A DNA stretch of 64,000 bases, from positions 620,001-684,000 of the forward strand of contig JAPFFF010000029.1 in the NCBI GenBank assembly GCA_039105265.1. Reading direction: 5' to 3'. A program made the position numbers and the translations under genes. The notes under the pieces are model-generated. The model had not been told where the DNA came from, did not search any database, and saw nothing but the letters and a program-made list of their open reading frames with translations. Numbering within the stretch: the first letter of the stretch is position 1; each line of letters starts with the position of its first letter. The stretch comes from Tritrichomonas musculus. Taxonomy: Eukaryota > Parabasalia > Tritrichomonadida > Tritrichomonadidae. This document shows, piece by piece, positions 29,175 through 38,048 of the stretch.

Positions 29175-30113
29175 TTAATCTCCAAGGGTAACATTAAGTA
29201 ATTGTGTGTATTGAGCTGGCTTATGAGCTTTAAATGCATGAATTGATAATGAGAGAATGTTTAATTTTTCTCTCGGGTCAATAATTGATTGATTTAGATA
29301 TGATGGCTTATCAATGAATAATTGATAAACTGTTCCCGGAGGGTAACGAATTAAAAATTTTCTATCATGATTAGCGTAAGCAACGAGTTCATCAATAGAT
29401 GTTCGAATGGCTCTTTGTAAACATTCAAATATCTTCTGTGTGAAAACTGATGTGAAGTGGTAAACAATTGATAGAATTGTATCTACAGTATCTTTAATAA
29501 ATGTCCAAGGAAACTTTGTCAATGGTATCAGTGGTTCATATTTAACAAGAAGTGCATATATATTTCCAATTGAAATTGTTGGAACAGCATCATCTGAATT
29601 AATAATTGTTACTATTTTATCACCATATGATTTGTTTAACGATTCACTTATTGATGGAACTGGTGCAAAAACAATCGTGTTGATGTCTTTTGTGTTTTTG
29701 AAGTCAAACTTTGCTAAGCAGTGAAGAACAGTTGATATTCCTCCACCCATTGAATGTCCAATAAAATAAACAGGGCCATCATGATTTTTAATAAAAGGAT
29801 AAGCATACTTATATACATAAAGCGCAGATCTATAAAAGCCTTCGAAAAATGTGCCTCTATTTGTAGTGATTTCACGAATTTCAATGTCAGTAGTAGCATC
29901 GTTGATGTCATGAGTTCCACGAGTTCCAATAAAAAGTCTATTACCTTCATTCATTCTATAAATGTAAAAGGCTGGTTGTTCAACATCAGTATTTGGATTA
30001 TAATAATATCGCTCACCAGAAAATTTAGAAAAATCACCATTAAATGTAATCAATACGAGTTCAAAAACGAGTCGAAGAAAAGATAGAGAAAAATCTGTAA
30101 CGTTTGTTGGCAT
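29175..30113 (-). CDS. Class 3 lipase-like hydrolase
   Basis: 312 residues with the lipase class 3 alpha/beta-hydrolase layout: an oxyanion-side strand LFIGTRGT (60-67), a short DI-TDIEIREI segment, the nucleophile elbow FIGHSMGGG with Ser121, then VFAPVPS and a candidate catalytic Asp in NSDDAVP (about 174-177). A catalytic His is expected near the C-terminus. By family such enzymes hydrolyse triacyl- or diacylglycerols or phospholipid acyl esters. No N-terminal signal peptide is evident, so an intracellular, membrane-associated enzyme is likely. A related gene lies at 38974-40056. Confidence 0.88.
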   Translation of the reverse strand: MPTNVTDFSLSFLRLVFELVLITFNGDFSKFSGERYYYNPNTDVEQPAFYIYRMNEGNRLFIGTRGTHDINDATTDIEIREITTNRGTFFEGFYRSALYVYKYAYPFIKNHDGPVYFIGHSMGGGISTVLHCLAKFDFKNTKDINTIVFAPVPSISESLNKSYGDKIVTIINSDDAVPTISIGNIYALLVKYEPLIPLTKFPWTFIKDTVDTILSIVYHFTSVFTQKIFECLQRAIRTSIDELVAYANHDRKFLIRYPPGTVYQLFIDKPSYLNQSIIDPREKLNILSLSIHAFKAHKPAQYTQLLNVTLGD

Positions 30114-30779
30114 TATCGTAAAATTTTATGGTTTACTTACATTTCAATAATCATAGTTTTATGTTTTATTTATCTCTGTTTTATCTTATTTAATTTTATT
30201 TATAATCATTTATTATATTCTTAAAAAAGCATTATAACATTATTTACTATTGTTTAATGTTTTAAACATAAAATTGATTGGATATTTAAAAATATTTGTA
30301 TCAATAGAAAATAATTTAAAAATTTATAATCTATTGAAAAAATTGTTAATAAACTTTTTTTGTGAACTCCGTTTAAAAAATTTTATTTTTGGCAAATATA
30401 AATATTTTTAAATATAAAATAAAAATATATATTTTTTAATAATTAATAAATTATATAAAAATTAAAAAAATATTAATATATTGGAAATGTTTATTTGGTT
30501 ATGATATATAATAGTTTTAATTTGTTTGTATTATTGAATAGTATTCAAATTTTTGGTGATAGAAAAAGATGTACCAGTACCATTGAATTTTTTTTTATTT
30601 TTTATGAATATTCAATTTAAAAAGTGAAAAATTGAATGTGAAAATAATATTATGTGAATACCGAATTATTAAAATATGATTATATATTTATTAAAAAGCA
30701 ATTATTATAAATGTATCCATTTATTTTTAAATAAATATTATATAATAAATAAATAAAAAATATAATTCATGAAACTCTT
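30114..30779. other. AT-rich intergenic DNA
   Basis: Very AT-rich and noncoding. GTGAACTCCGTTTA near 30362 faintly resembles the GAACTCTGTTTAT end of the 213-bp element near 258-470, but no full copy is present. Confidence 0.35.
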
Positions 30780-31272
30780 TTGTAACTAGACTTGTTATTC
30801 TCCGATTATCGAGATCGATAATTGATTGACTTTTTGATATCGATACATAAATATGCACAGATTCTCGAGATCGATTTCAGAGATCGAGAATTTTTTTTCT
30901 CAGCTTTTGATATCAGAATTTTCAATTATACTTTTTGATAAATATATGATCGTATTTAAATCTCAAATATTTCTGAAAAAAGAATGTATTTTTTTGATTT
31001 TAATCTTAAAATAAACATCAATACATTCTATTATTTATTTTTAGATATAATAAAATCACAAATGCCAATTATAAAAAAAGATAAATCTGTTTGAGATCTC
31101 GAGATCTCGGTAATTGATATCAAGTTTACAATTATTTTTATATCACATTTCATATCTGATATCTTGATAATCGATAATCTCGATATCAGATTTGTAAACT
31201 GATAATCGAGTATCAGATGTAAAAAAGTGACGTTTTTGATATCGATTCTCAAAATAACAAGTCTATTTGTAA
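30780..31272. mobile_element. Candidate foldback/MITE-like element rich in GATATC and ATCGAT palindromes
   Basis: TTGTAACTAGACTTGTTATT (30780-30799) and the reverse complement of 31253-31272 agree at 16 of 20 positions, including an exact 13-bp core. Between them the DNA is noncoding but dense in palindromic GATATC, CTCGAG and ATCGAT-like words, unlike the flanking poly(A/T). Size (493 bp) and inverted ends suggest a decayed foldback or MITE. The one ORF inside (minus strand, about 118 codons) is Ile/Lys/Asn-rich and looks spurious. Confidence 0.45.
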
Positions 31273-31782
31273 CCCGAAATAACTTAGTCCTGGTATCTAT
31301 AGAAAAAATTTGTGTAATTATTTTTATTATTAGCATATAATTTTTATATAATAAATTATGATTATATATTGAATAAAAGATCAACAATAATGGTGATATT
31401 TTAAGTGAATTGCGAATTATAAATGTATTGAATTTTTTTGATGCTTTTCAAATTTTGAAAAATTCCAAAATCAAACTTTTTAAAAAGCTTTTCAAATTTT
31501 TTTTTAAAAAGGTGAAAATATGAATATCTTTTTATTTTTTTATTTTAAATTAATTTACAATTAGAATATATAAAACATGATTTCATTTAATTGATAGGAA
31601 AAGTTATTAATTTTAAATTTTAATTTTTGATGTAGACTAATAGAATTGAATTCATTGTACTTTGAAAAGTATTGAAAAAAGCTTCATGATGTTTATTAGA
31701 CTTTTCAGGAAAAGAGTACAATGGACTCTGACTTCGGTTATTCTCATTGATCAATAGTATAAATTGTTTGATCATCATGATA

Positions 31783-31804
31783 TTTTTTTTTTTTTTTTTT
31801 TTTT
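31783..31804 (+). repeat. Poly(T) tract of about 22
   Basis: Uninterrupted T-run just downstream (minus-strand sense) of the helicase relic. On that strand it reads as poly(A). Confidence 0.9.
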
Positions 31805-31814
31805 AATTCTTCAA

Positions 31815-33190
31815 TTATCAGATACACAAATTGCTAAACAAATAATAACTAACGCAGCGAATGTATTCTTTTCAATATTGCTTGTAAATGCATCATTTCT
31901 CTTTTCCTGATCAATTGATAAGTGAAATAAAGAATGAATTGTTGACGAGCCATTGTTTTGGGATGCTGCAATTCCTTTTGTTGCAGACATAAAGTATTCC
32001 GTGCCAATATCACCTAAAGTATTTATTAATGTATTAGTTAAAAAAGTTTTTCCTGTTCATGCTTTACCTTGAAGAAAAAAAAGATTTGGAAAATTAGGAT
32101 TATCTGCAAAGCTTACTATATCAGAAAGAATCCTCTTTTGAAATTGAGATAAAGAAGATAAATGTTCTTGATTTTGAGGCCATGGGCCTATATTGACAAT
32201 GAAAACATCATCAAAAAATGACTGCTTTTTGACTTTCATTCTATTCATCATTGATGCCAGTTCTATTTTGTGATCTTTTTATTTTTTAAATTCTTCCATT
32301 AACTTATTGTAAGATTTATAATATATATTATAATTAATAATCAGTGAAATGGTGTTCCGACAATTGCGACTAAGAGTGACAGAAATGCATCATGTCTTCT
32401 GCTTGGTACTTGTGGTTCTCTAATAATTGCGTGTGTTGGTGAGAAATCGTGTGATTCTCTTTTATGTCAGTGAAATGGTGTTCCGACAATTGCGACTAAA
32501 AGTGACAGAAATGCATCGTGTTTTCTGATGGATCACATGATTAGCGTAATATCCAAGCAAATAAATAAGTATTTTTTTTTTTTTCCCATAAAACAAATTT
32601 TTATTATAAAATAGTCTCTTTTTCTAAAAAAATATATATATATATATTCGAATATAAATGATGTCTATTCATATAAATATTTATACATAATAACAAACTT
32701 TTTCAATAATAAGTGGGTTGAATACTCATAGCTCTATTTATTATATAAAATTGAACAATCAGCACTAACTCTTACAAGGATAATAGGTATTATTTGTATA
32801 TTCAATACCATCGAAATATTCTTTTTCATTATTGATTAATCAATGTTCTATTCCTTTAGAATTTGAATATAAGATTGAATACCATAATCTGCTATTTTAT
32901 CTGGAGATTATCATCTCACTTTAAATTGAACTTCTCCATCATCAAGAAATTGAAAATCTTTTAATATCTTTGATACTAAGTATGAGGAATAATACTCAGA
33001 TGGAAGAACTTCATCAAATGAAGAATCTTTAGGTCTTGCAAAAAAGCTTTCCTATTGGGACAAAGATACTTTTTCAATTTTATCTTCTGAATTACCTCCA
33101 AAATTGAATCTCAAATAATTTTCACCTGGTAAATGTAATTATTAATATAACGAACTTCTTTTCAGTATTGATTAACTTCAATATCGATTA
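31815..33190 (-). pseudogene. Decayed Pif1/Helitron-type helicase gene
   Basis: Minus-strand reading, in order. About 33190-32760: fragments with FNFGGN, ESFFARPKDSSFDEVLPSEY and IADYG, then, after a frameshift, NNEKEYFDGIEYTNNTYYP. About 32530-32340: a duplicated HDAFLSLLVAIVGTPFH block. About 32290-31815: FFDDVFIVNIGPWPQNQEHL, QFQKRILSDIV, FFLQGKA-stop-TGKTFL (Walker A broken by one TGA) and SATKGIAASQNNGSSTIHSL, which matches motif Ia of Pif1 helicases (TGIAA...G.TIHS.F). The sequence then ends before motifs II-VI. The FARP...YY segment recalls the region upstream of the helicase in Helitron Rep-Hel proteins, so a Helitron relic is likely; a decayed cellular PIF1 paralogue is the alternative. 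It has at least nine stops and two frameshifts and is not functional. Confidence 0.75.
32341..32527. repeat. Direct repeat of about 60 bp, 125 bp apart, inside the helicase relic
   Basis: Copies begin at 32341 and 32466 with TCAGTGAAATGGTGTTCCGA and differ at about three positions over 60 bp. On the minus strand both encode HDAFLSLLVAIVGTPFH followed by TGA, so this is a tandem duplication within the former coding sequence. Confidence 0.85.
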
Positions 33191-33202
33191 CATTAGAATT
33201 CT

Positions 33203-33262
33203 CGACTCAGCTTCGCTTCGCTCAGCCTCGCTCGACGCCCGCTAGGCGGTATGTAGTCTCGG
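33203..33262. other. Isolated GC-rich patch
   Basis: About 60 bp near 60% G+C, with CTTCGCTTCGCTCAGCC and CCGC-TAG-GCGG, in DNA otherwise about 25% G+C. It lies at the upstream (5') edge of the helicase relic and may be a remnant of an element terminus or a structured RNA. No ORF. Confidence 0.5.
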
Positions 33263-33697
33263 TAAAAATTTTGTAACATAAAAAGATTATTTTTTTAGCT
33301 ATTTTATTTGATTTTTTTTTCTGAAGAAATTCCACTTTTTGAATGTCCTTCAGAATTGTACAACTATTTTAGAATCGATCCTTTTTTTTTTCATTTAAGC
33401 GATTAAAAAACTCTGAATTTTTCGCCCAAATATAGCTTCAAAATATGAAAAAATAGGATTAATAATGATTGAAATTATGATCGTAATATTCGATTTTTAA
33501 ATTAAAAATAATCTGATATTCCAAGCTTATTTTTTTTAAAAAAAATCCACTTTTTTAACATAAAAAAAGTTACATTTTTATAAAAAAACTTTTTGTAGAA
33601 ATAATACCTTTAAGCCAAAACACAATTGAAGGGTCTGTTTCCTTTAAAATGAAGCTGTAATAGTTTTTCTTTTTTATTTAGTAGAATTTATTTAAGA
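33263..33697. other. Noncoding AT-rich DNA
   Basis: Poly(A)/poly(T)-rich. Nothing recognised before the 3' end of composite gene C. Confidence 0.4.
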
Positions 33698-34819
33698 TTA
33701 TTCTTTAATAACTTTTGTATTTGGAGAGAAAGCTTGGTATCCAATTGAAGTTACCGAAGAAGGAACTGTGATTTGCTCCAATGATTCACAGCCAAGGAAT
33801 GTAAATCTTCCAATTGACGAAATTGAAGAAGGAATTGAAACCTGATTTAATGAAGTGCAATCTCTAAAAACACCTTCGCCCAATGACGTTACTGATGAAG
33901 GAATTTCAATTTTCTTTAGTGATTTACAACCAAGGAAAACGGCATCTTCGATTGAAGTAACGGAATCAGGAATAGATATTTGAGATAAGCATGTACATTC
34001 TCTGAAAGCTCCCTTCTTAACCACTGTTATCGATGAAGGAATTACAATTTCATTCAACGATGTGCAACCTTTGAAAACTTCTTGCTTGATCTTTTTAATT
34101 GAGTAAGGAATTTCGAACTTTTTCAATGAAGTGCACTTTTCAAAAGCTGAGTCTTCAATCTCGACGGTTGTTGAAGGGATTGTCACTTGCTCTAACAAGC
34201 TGCATTCTTTGAACGCATATTTACCAATGATTGTAACAGAAATCGGAATTGCCAATTGAGTTATTGAAGAGCAGCCTCGAAACGCTTCATTTCCAATTCT
34301 CGACAAAGAAGTTGGAATGTTTATATGAGTCAATGATGAACAGCCTCTAAATGCGGAGTCTTTGATTGTCTTCACTGTTGAAGGGATTTCTAGTTGTGCC
34401 AATAATGAGCACTTATTAAATGAATACTCGCCAATCGAGTACAACGAAGATGGAAGTGTAACTTTCTTCAACGACGTGCAGCCTTCAAACGTTGATCCTT
34501 CAATGGATTTGACAGTTGAAGGAAGATCTATCTCCGTGAGCGATACACAATCACGAAAAGCATCTCTGCCTATTTCAGTGACTGATGGAATTGTTATTTG
34601 TGCGAGATTGGAGCAGCCTCGAAAAGCACTGTCGCCAATTAAGCGCATTGTATCGGATAATTTGAATTCCGTTAATCTTAAACAATCACGGAAACAACCA
34701 CTGACAATCTGAGTCCCTTTATGTTCCATCAAAAGCTGGAAAATTTCTTGATAATCTTTATCATATGCAATTCGCAATGCTGCTTTATTTTTTAAAAAAA
34801 TATTTTTTTCAAATTTCAT
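33698..34819 (-). CDS. BspA-like LRR module of composite gene C (14 repeats)
   Basis: The minus-strand block starts with an ankyrin unit (FLKNKAALRIAYDKDYQEIF), then 14 BspA/LRR_5 repeats with the C-x-S-L-x-x-I-x-I-P-S-x-V-x-x-I-x-x-x-A-F pattern. An ATG at 34819 exists but lies in spacer-like sequence, so I treat the block as the 3' part of a gene that also includes 34949-35119 and 35230-36381. No signal peptide, transmembrane helix or Cys-rich tail, so a soluble intracellular solenoid is expected. It ends TKVIKE. Repeats are closest in style to those of gene A. Confidence 0.8.
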   Translation of the reverse strand: MKFEKNIFLKNKAALRIAYDKDYQEIFQLLMEHKGTQIVSGCFRDCLRLTEFKLSDTMRLIGDSAFRGCSNLAQITIPSVTEIGRDAFRDCVSLTEIDLPSTVKSIEGSTFEGCTSLKKVTLPSSLYSIGEYSFNKCSLLAQLEIPSTVKTIKDSAFRGCSSLTHINIPTSLSRIGNEAFRGCSSITQLAIPISVTIIGKYAFKECSLLEQVTIPSTTVEIEDSAFEKCTSLKKFEIPYSIKKIKQEVFKGCTSLNEIVIPSSITVVKKGAFRECTCLSQISIPDSVTSIEDAVFLGCKSLKKIEIPSSVTSLGEGVFRDCTSLNQVSIPSSISSIGRFTFLGCESLEQITVPSSVTSIGYQAFSPNTKVIKE

Positions 34820-35011
34820 TAATAAATGATTGCTTTTGAATTGAATAAAAAAACATTGATTTGTTGAAATTCCATTAATAAAAAAAGATGATTTAGAAAT
34901 GTTATTAAAATATACTTTGATTATAATTTCATGAAACAGAATTGATTAAAAACATAAGATTTTGATTTGAAATTTTATTAAAAAAAAAATCGATTTTAAA
35001 ATTGATTTGAT
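34796..35011 (-). other. AT-rich spacer C2 interrupting the ankyrin region (216 bp)
   Basis: Lies between PKIDVN (ending 35012) and LKNKAALRIAY (resuming 34795), the same ankyrin position as spacers A, B and C1. It contains in-frame stops. Its 3' part, with AGCAATCATTTATTAAT and TCAATGTTTTTTT, closely resembles DNA at 35229-35285 in spacer C1. Confidence 0.55.
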
Positions 35012-35119
35012 ATTAACATCAATTTTAGGAACACCTAATAAAATTCGAACAACATCAACATTCCCATTTTCAACAGCAGCAGTAAAAGCGGTTCTATTCA
35101 AATAAATGATTTTAGAATT
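34949..35119 (-). CDS. Isolated single ankyrin unit of composite gene C
   Basis: A 57-codon frame between stops, without ATG, whose centre is a textbook ankyrin unit: NRTAFTAAVENGNVDVVRIL followed by PKIDVN. Both flanks turn into Ile/Phe/Lys-rich spacer sequence. The preserved, well-formed unit between two spacers supports an exon-like mini block (about 35104-35012) of the gene formed with 35230-36381 and 33698-34819. Taken alone it would be an insignificant frame; the context makes it coding or a remnant of coding. Confidence 0.6.
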
Positions 35120-35292
35120 TCACTAAAAAATTAATTTTAAAACTTCATAAAAAATTGAAAAAAAAACTGTATTCAAAAACAAAATTGCATTGAAACCACA
35201 TTCAAAAAAAACATTGATTTGAAATCAAATTAATAAAATGATAGCTTTTGAATTTTGTAAAAAAAACATTGACATTTTAAAACGACTATCGT
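35105..35292 (-). other. AT-rich spacer C1 interrupting the ankyrin region (188 bp)
   Basis: Begins after NIKNKIN of the DUF3447 block and ends before YLNRTAFTAA. It contains several stops and repeats the word TCAATGTTTTTTT. Phase relative to the ankyrin unit matches spacers A, B and C2. No classical donor or acceptor was identified. Confidence 0.55.
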
Positions 35293-36381
35293 GTTAATTT
35301 TATTCTTTATATTTGTTTGTTTCAAGAACATTTCGACAAGTAAAGCATTGTTTGACAAGCACGATGAATAAAAGATTCCAAAATTATTGACATCATTTGG
35401 GAACAAGCTGTAATTGCTGTAATTACCACTACTTGAGAAAATGAAATCATCCATTTTATTATTTTGAAGGAAATTGCTTTGAATGAATTTAAATATTTCG
35501 TTATGATGACATTTGATTGATTCATTCAAGCATTCAAGGTAAGAAGCATCTTTTGGCTTGATTTGTTTTTCTTTCAATAATTGAATCAACTCTAAATTGT
35601 TGCCATGAATTGCATAAAGCCACAATGAAGGAGTTAATGCAACGTTGTTTGATTGTAAATATTTGAAAATTTGAATTGAACCAAAGAAAGCCGCGTATTC
35701 AATCAAAGTCGGTTTATTTGAAAGTAAAAACGGACTTGTTTCATAAATTGATGGCTTAATTTCTGATTGAAGTGGTAATTTTGTTTGGTTTACAAGTGAG
35801 GTGAACTCATCAATTGAATCTTTTCTAATGATTTGACAAATTTTTTCATCGTTTTCGCCATTTGATCGATTTTGGTCAAAAATACCAAAGTTATAGTTAC
35901 TGAGCCTTAGGATTTCTTTTTGAATGGGCTCACTGAATTGTCCATCAATAAACGGCTTAATTTCAGGCGAAAAATAGAATAAATATTCGTCTGGCGAGTA
36001 ATTTTGAATGTTCATTGAATTTACAATCGATTTATCAAGCTTTAAGATTTTTTCTTTTATCATAAAGAGAAGTACTCGCTTGTGCAATTTAAAAATTTCG
36101 AATATTTCATTATTCGTAAAGTTTTTAAGTATTTGATCCTTAAGACGGGTAAATATTTGATCAACTTTTGTAAAATAATCTGGGCATCGATGATGATGTT
36201 TCACAGTGGCTAATATTAAATGGATTGTGGTTCTTAAATCGTATTTGTCTTCTTGAAGTTTAGGATCTTCTAAAAATTTAATTAAATTTGGTTCCTTGAA
36301 AATTGTTTTTCCATGGTCCATAAATTCAAGAAGGCATTTATGAAACTCTTTCTTTTTCTTCAGATACTCTTGAATCTCCAT
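35230..36381 (-). CDS. DUF3447/ankyrin N-terminal module of composite gene C
   Basis: Paralogue of the first blocks of genes A and B: helical N-terminus with KVDQIFTRLKDQIL and FTNNEIFEIFKLHKRVLLFM, a PEIKPFI motif shared with gene B, ankyrin-like LIEYAAFFGSIQIFKYLQ, LWLYAIHG, and the DUF3447 motif KCHHNEIFKFIQ. Homology ends near 35293; the last 20 residues are spacer-derived. ATG 36381 is 131 bp from the divergent BTB gene start at 36512. Intracellular interaction module by family. No signal or membrane segment. Confidence 0.75.
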   Translation of the reverse strand: MEIQEYLKKKKEFHKCLLEFMDHGKTIFKEPNLIKFLEDPKLQEDKYDLRTTIHLILATVKHHHRCPDYFTKVDQIFTRLKDQILKNFTNNEIFEIFKLHKRVLLFMIKEKILKLDKSIVNSMNIQNYSPDEYLFYFSPEIKPFIDGQFSEPIQKEILRLSNYNFGIFDQNRSNGENDEKICQIIRKDSIDEFTSLVNQTKLPLQSEIKPSIYETSPFLLSNKPTLIEYAAFFGSIQIFKYLQSNNVALTPSLWLYAIHGNNLELIQLLKEKQIKPKDASYLECLNESIKCHHNEIFKFIQSNFLQNNKMDDFIFSSSGNYSNYSLFPNDVNNFGIFYSSCLSNNALLVEMFLKQTNIKNKINTIVVLKCQCFFYKIQKLSFY

Positions 36382-36511
36382 CGCGTTCTTCTTTTGTTGA
36401 AAAACAAAAAATCAATGGCCGTTTATTATTTCGTTTTCAATGTTAAGATAAACTTTTTGAATGAAAATCAAAATAACGAGTATTTATACGAAACGAATTC
36501 CAAAGAGTGCA

Positions 36512-37819
36512 ATGAATAAAACAAGCCAAATACAACTCAAATTGGAAAGTGTTTTAGATTTACCTATTGAAATTTATGATAAAGATTTTACATTCATAGT
36601 AAATGGTGAAGAATACAAAACAAATCGAATTATTGCTGACCTTTTATCGCCAACTATATCAAATATTCATTTAACTGATCCAACAATTAATGAGTTTATA
36701 ATCACAACCCAGCAAAAAGGAAATTTTTCCCATTATCTAAATCTTATCAATTTTAAACAATTTGAAATTCCTGAAGAAGAAATGCAATTTATTTTTGAAA
36801 TTATTGATATTCTTGGCTGCAAATCAATAACCATATGTGAACCATTTGATAATACAGAAATCACAAAAGATAATATTTTTGACAGAATTAGTTACCATTC
36901 AAGATTTAGCAATTTTTATTCAAAGTCACTGAAAGATGATGTTGATTACATATCATCACATTTCTTTGAAATCTGCCAAAATCAAAAAGATCAGCTTTTA
37001 CAATTAAGTGTTTCGACGCTTCAACTTATTATTGCAAACCCTAAACTTCTTTTACATTCTGAGGATCAACTTATCGATTGTATTAATGAACTTTATCAAA
37101 AAAATCCTGATTATTCGATTTTATATGGATATGTTAATTTTTATTATGTTTCGTCAAGCAAAATTTCTGATTTTTTAGCAATTTATGATTTTAATGATAT
37201 AACTCGTGAAACATGGAAAAATCTTTCATTGAGACTTAAACAAAACATTTCAGTGTCTATCAAAGGCAATGATAGATACTGCCCTACTGAGCTTCAATTC
37301 CCATATCAAGAGGAAAAGGGATTTAATGGAATTATCAATTACCTTAAAAGCATATCAAAAGATAAAATCTTTGATAAAATTGAGATAAAATCTTCATCAG
37401 TATTAGAAGGAAAGCGCCCACCACAAAATGTTATCATTTATGATAATAAAAATAAGGATTTCTCTACAAAGAACGAAGAGAATTCATGGATATCATTTGA
37501 TTTCAAAAATTATACGATCATACCAACAAATTACACTATTCAATCTTTCCCACGTGGATCTAATGGCTATGCACATCCAAAATCATGGGTAATTGAAGGA
37601 TCAAACGATAACAAGAATTGGGAAATTATTAACAAGCAGACAAATTCACCTGCTTTGAACGGTGAGAGTGTAGTTCATACATTTACTGTTCAAAAAATGT
37701 ATCAAAAAGCTTATCGGTATCTTAAAATGCGAATAACAGGACCTAATTGGGGAGACCTCGCTACTTTATGTTTCAGTGCAATTGAATTCTACGGAACGCT
37801 ATGTTCAACTCATGCTTAG
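36512..37819 (+). CDS. BTB-BACK protein with C-terminal F5/8 type C (discoidin-like) domain
   Basis: Residues 10-105 form a BTB-like fold (KDFTFIVNGEEYKTNRIIADLLSP... then a short YLNLINFKQFEI segment). The middle is BACK-like helices with the repeated LQLIIANPKLLLHSEDQLIDCI pattern. The C-terminal 140 residues form an F5/8C beta-sandwich: SWISFDFKN, PTNYTIQSF, KSWVIEGSNDNKNW, FSAIEFYGTL. This combination is a large trichomonad family, thought to act as intracellular adaptors, possibly for cullin ligases by analogy with BTB-BACK proteins elsewhere (inference). I prefer ATG 36512 over the in-frame ATG at 36461 because the 17 extra residues are basic and unlike the domain. Confidence 0.82.
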   Translation: MNKTSQIQLKLESVLDLPIEIYDKDFTFIVNGEEYKTNRIIADLLSPTISNIHLTDPTINEFIITTQQKGNFSHYLNLINFKQFEIPEEEMQFIFEIIDILGCKSITICEPFDNTEITKDNIFDRISYHSRFSNFYSKSLKDDVDYISSHFFEICQNQKDQLLQLSVSTLQLIIANPKLLLHSEDQLIDCINELYQKNPDYSILYGYVNFYYVSSSKISDFLAIYDFNDITRETWKNLSLRLKQNISVSIKGNDRYCPTELQFPYQEEKGFNGIINYLKSISKDKIFDKIEIKSSSVLEGKRPPQNVIIYDNKNKDFSTKNEENSWISFDFKNYTIIPTNYTIQSFPRGSNGYAHPKSWVIEGSNDNKNWEIINKQTNSPALNGESVVHTFTVQKMYQKAYRYLKMRITGPNWGDLATLCFSAIEFYGTLCSTHA

Positions 37820-38048
37820 ATATTTAATAAAAATTTATTATTAGAAAAGATTCACAAATATATCAGTTTTATTTAACATTATATCACAAAGAAAGAAAAA
37901 TATCAATTAGATCAAAAAACAGCATATTTAAAGAAAATAATAACAACATTGGTGACAATTTTGCAATTTTGATTTTATCAAGCTTTAAATATATATATAT
38001 ATACACATATATATCTAAATTAAAATATCAATATTTGAAACAATTTAG

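Noticed and set aside
30355-30375. Third copy of the 213-bp MITE
   Set aside because: Only about 12 bp resemble one end; no second end or internal match was found.
31031-31387. 118-codon minus-strand ORF
   Set aside because: Ile/Lys/Asn-rich translation of palindromic AT-rich DNA; no domain, no initiator, and it overlaps the foldback element.
33698-34819. Stand-alone surface BspA protein
   Set aside because: No signal peptide or transmembrane helix, and the block begins inside an ankyrin unit.
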